Both the position numbers and the translations under genes were made by a program. DNA of 15,566 bases from Aeriscardovia sp040773385. Its GTDB lineage: Bacteria > Actinomycetota > Actinomycetes > Actinomycetales > Bifidobacteriaceae. Every line of letters begins with the position of its first letter. The stretch's first letter is position 1. Below, one piece after another: positions 14,775-15,566 of the stretch. The stretch lies in NCBI GenBank assembly GCA_040773385.1, contig JAXGWH010000031.1, forward strand, positions 1 to 15,566, given 5' to 3'. The notes below the pieces were generated by a model. That model did no database searches. It was not told the DNA's origin and saw only the letters and a program-made list of their open reading frames with translations.

Positions 14775-15353
14775 TCAGGCGCGTTTCGGTGCCGGAGCGT
14801 ACGCCAGGACGATGCCGCCCTGGTCCACGCCGCGGCCGTCCGCCTCACCCCGACCGGGCAGGGCATGCAGGAGTTCGTTGAGCCAGAAGCCCTGCCGCAG
14901 GTTCGGCAGCGGTTCGGCGGTCGCCCAGACCCGCAGCACGTACCCGTGCTGCGCATCGGGGGGCTGCGGTCCGTTGTACCGCATCGTCACCTGAGGATTC
15001 GTCCCTCCCACCATCGAGCCTGCGGAGGAGTTCCTGCCCTGCAACGCCTCGGGGATCATGGAGGGCATCGCACGGGAGAAGTCGGGCGGGATCTGTAGCG
15101 CCTTCGAGTCGTTGAAATCGAACATGAGGGCGTCGACGGGAACGTTGGCCACCGCCCAATGAATCCATTCGAATCCGCACACGGGGATCGAATCGGGATC
15201 CACCAGCTCCCAGTGCAGGTAGTGCATGCCGGGTTCAAGACCTTCGACGTAGAAGGGGAAGGACACGACGGGCACGCCATCGACGAGATTGGTCTCGGGC
15301 GCACGCGCGGCGAACTCATCGGGGACCGTGGTGAAATCAGCTGAAACTCTCAT
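14775..15353 (-). CDS. PEBP/YbhB-family (Raf kinase inhibitor-like) protein
   Basis: 192 residues starting MRVSADFTTVPDEFA. Bacterial phosphatidylethanolamine-binding-protein homologues are small cytosolic or periplasmic beta proteins with an anion-binding pocket and no firmly known role. Conserved pieces are the pocket motif VDPDSIPVCGFEWIHWAVANVP (Asp-Pro-Asp and the following His-Trp), RNSSAGSMVGG, YNGPQPPDAQHGYVLRVWA and FWLNELLHAL. There is no signal peptide, so it is cytosolic. The start at 15353 begins the family similarity; a Met at 15371 has no ribosome site. The only Shine-Dalgarno-like bases (GGGAG) end one base before the ATG, too close, and a -10-like GATACT lies where a leaderless message would begin. 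The C-terminal tail (GRGEADGRGVDQGG ...) is slightly diverged. Confidence 0.88.
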   Translation of the reverse strand: MRVSADFTTVPDEFAARAPETNLVDGVPVVSFPFYVEGLEPGMHYLHWELVDPDSIPVCGFEWIHWAVANVPVDALMFDFNDSKALQIPPDFSRAMPSMIPEALQGRNSSAGSMVGGTNPQVTMRYNGPQPPDAQHGYVLRVWATAEPLPNLRQGFWLNELLHALPGRGEADGRGVDQGGIVLAYAPAPKRA

Positions 15354-15359
15354 GCTCCC

Positions 15360-15389
15360 AGTATCGCCCATCGCACTGACCGGTGTTCA
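15360..15389 (-). promoter_or_regulatory. Possible promoter giving a leaderless PEBP message
   Basis: TGAACA (15389-15384) and GATACT (15365-15360) are spaced 18 bases apart. Seven bases after the -10 lies A of the ATG at 15353, so transcription could begin at the start codon. Confidence 0.35.
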
Positions 15390-15430
15390 CGCCGTCGGAC
15401 GAATCGAGACCCGACGCATCCGGTACCGGT

Positions 15431-15484
15431 GACGGTGCCGGTCGCAGCGCGGTGCTGCGCCGACGACCGACGCACCGCACCGTC
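15431..15484 (-). terminator. Nested GC-rich stem-loop after the holB-like gene, no U-tract
   Basis: The outer arms GACGGTGC (15431-15438) and GCACCGTC (15477-15484) enclose CGGTCG/CGACCG (15439-15444, 15464-15469) and, overlapping in register, CGCAGC/GCTGCG (15443-15448, 15454-15459). The right outer arm reaches into the stop codon of the upstream gene. It is placed as a terminator for that gene but lacks a T-run. Confidence 0.4.
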
Positions 15485-15566
15485 TAGAACACCAACGAAC
15501 AGCAGAGCGCCTCGAAGACCAGCGTCGGGTTGCCGTTGCCCGCCAACCGGCGCCTCGCGACGGCGA
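15484..15566 (-). CDS. C-terminal end of a gene, resembling DNA polymerase III delta' subunit
   Basis: Only the last 26 codons are in the window, ending TAG at 15484-15486. The peptide AVARRRLAGNGNPTLVFEAL, followed by CCSLVF, matches the usual end of the clamp-loader delta' subunit HolB (pattern ARxRLxxNxNPxLxFEALxxxL). That subunit helps load the sliding clamp during replication. The fragment is short and the call rests on this pattern alone; codon use is typical of the window. Confidence 0.45.
   Translation of the reverse strand, partial: AVARRRLAGNGNPTLVFEALCCSLVF

Overview
The window looks like a high-GC actinobacterial chromosome, most likely Bifidobacterium. This rests on a very large secreted amylopullulanase of the ApuB type, a C69 dipeptidase starting Met-Ala-Cys-Thr-Thr, and strong G/C preference at third codon positions. 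Gene content is that of a gut saccharolytic species. No prophage, transposase, plasmid replication gene or CRISPR array was seen. The species is not resolved.

Layout. (1) 1-4239, minus: a secreted bifunctional amylopullulanase, cut at its C-terminus by the window edge, with a promoter, a LacI-like operator and a repeat-bearing 500-base upstream region (4240-4741). (2) 4742-5014, minus: a 90-residue protein built on an 11-residue amphipathic repeat. (3) 5131-6393: the back half of an MFS efflux pump (minus) joined head to head with the back two thirds of a LysR regulator (plus), which looks like a deletion scar. (4) 6695-7051, plus: an SPW-repeat membrane protein with a dyad-rich promoter and a good terminator. 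(5) 7445-8053, plus: a TetR regulator, converging on and overlapping a MATE efflux gene (8001-9435, minus) that is broken by a frameshift. (6) 9770-10099, plus: an orphan 109-residue protein in AT-richer DNA. (7) 10392-10466, minus: tRNA-Lys(CTT) with promoter and terminator. (8) 10613-12475, minus: a divergent formate-tetrahydrofolate ligase family protein with a palindrome-rich leader. (9) 12664-14642, minus: a small membrane protein downstream of dipeptidase PepD. (10) 14775-15353, minus: a PEBP/YbhB-family protein, possibly on a leaderless message. (11) 15484-15566, minus: the last codons of a gene that resembles holB.

How the parts fit. The amylopullulanase would cut alpha-1,4 and alpha-1,6 bonds of starch, glycogen or pullulan outside the cell. 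PepD cuts dipeptides, and FTHFS-type chemistry feeds one-carbon metabolism. The 5.1-9.5 kb stretch looks like decaying multidrug-efflux loci: three of its four efflux-related genes are damaged. I do not see a clear new multi-gene system. The best leads are the altered active-site histidines in the amylase half of the amylopullulanase, the 11-mer-repeat protein, the LysR/MFS scar, the 3 x 23-base repeat, and the divergent FTHFS with its unusual leader.
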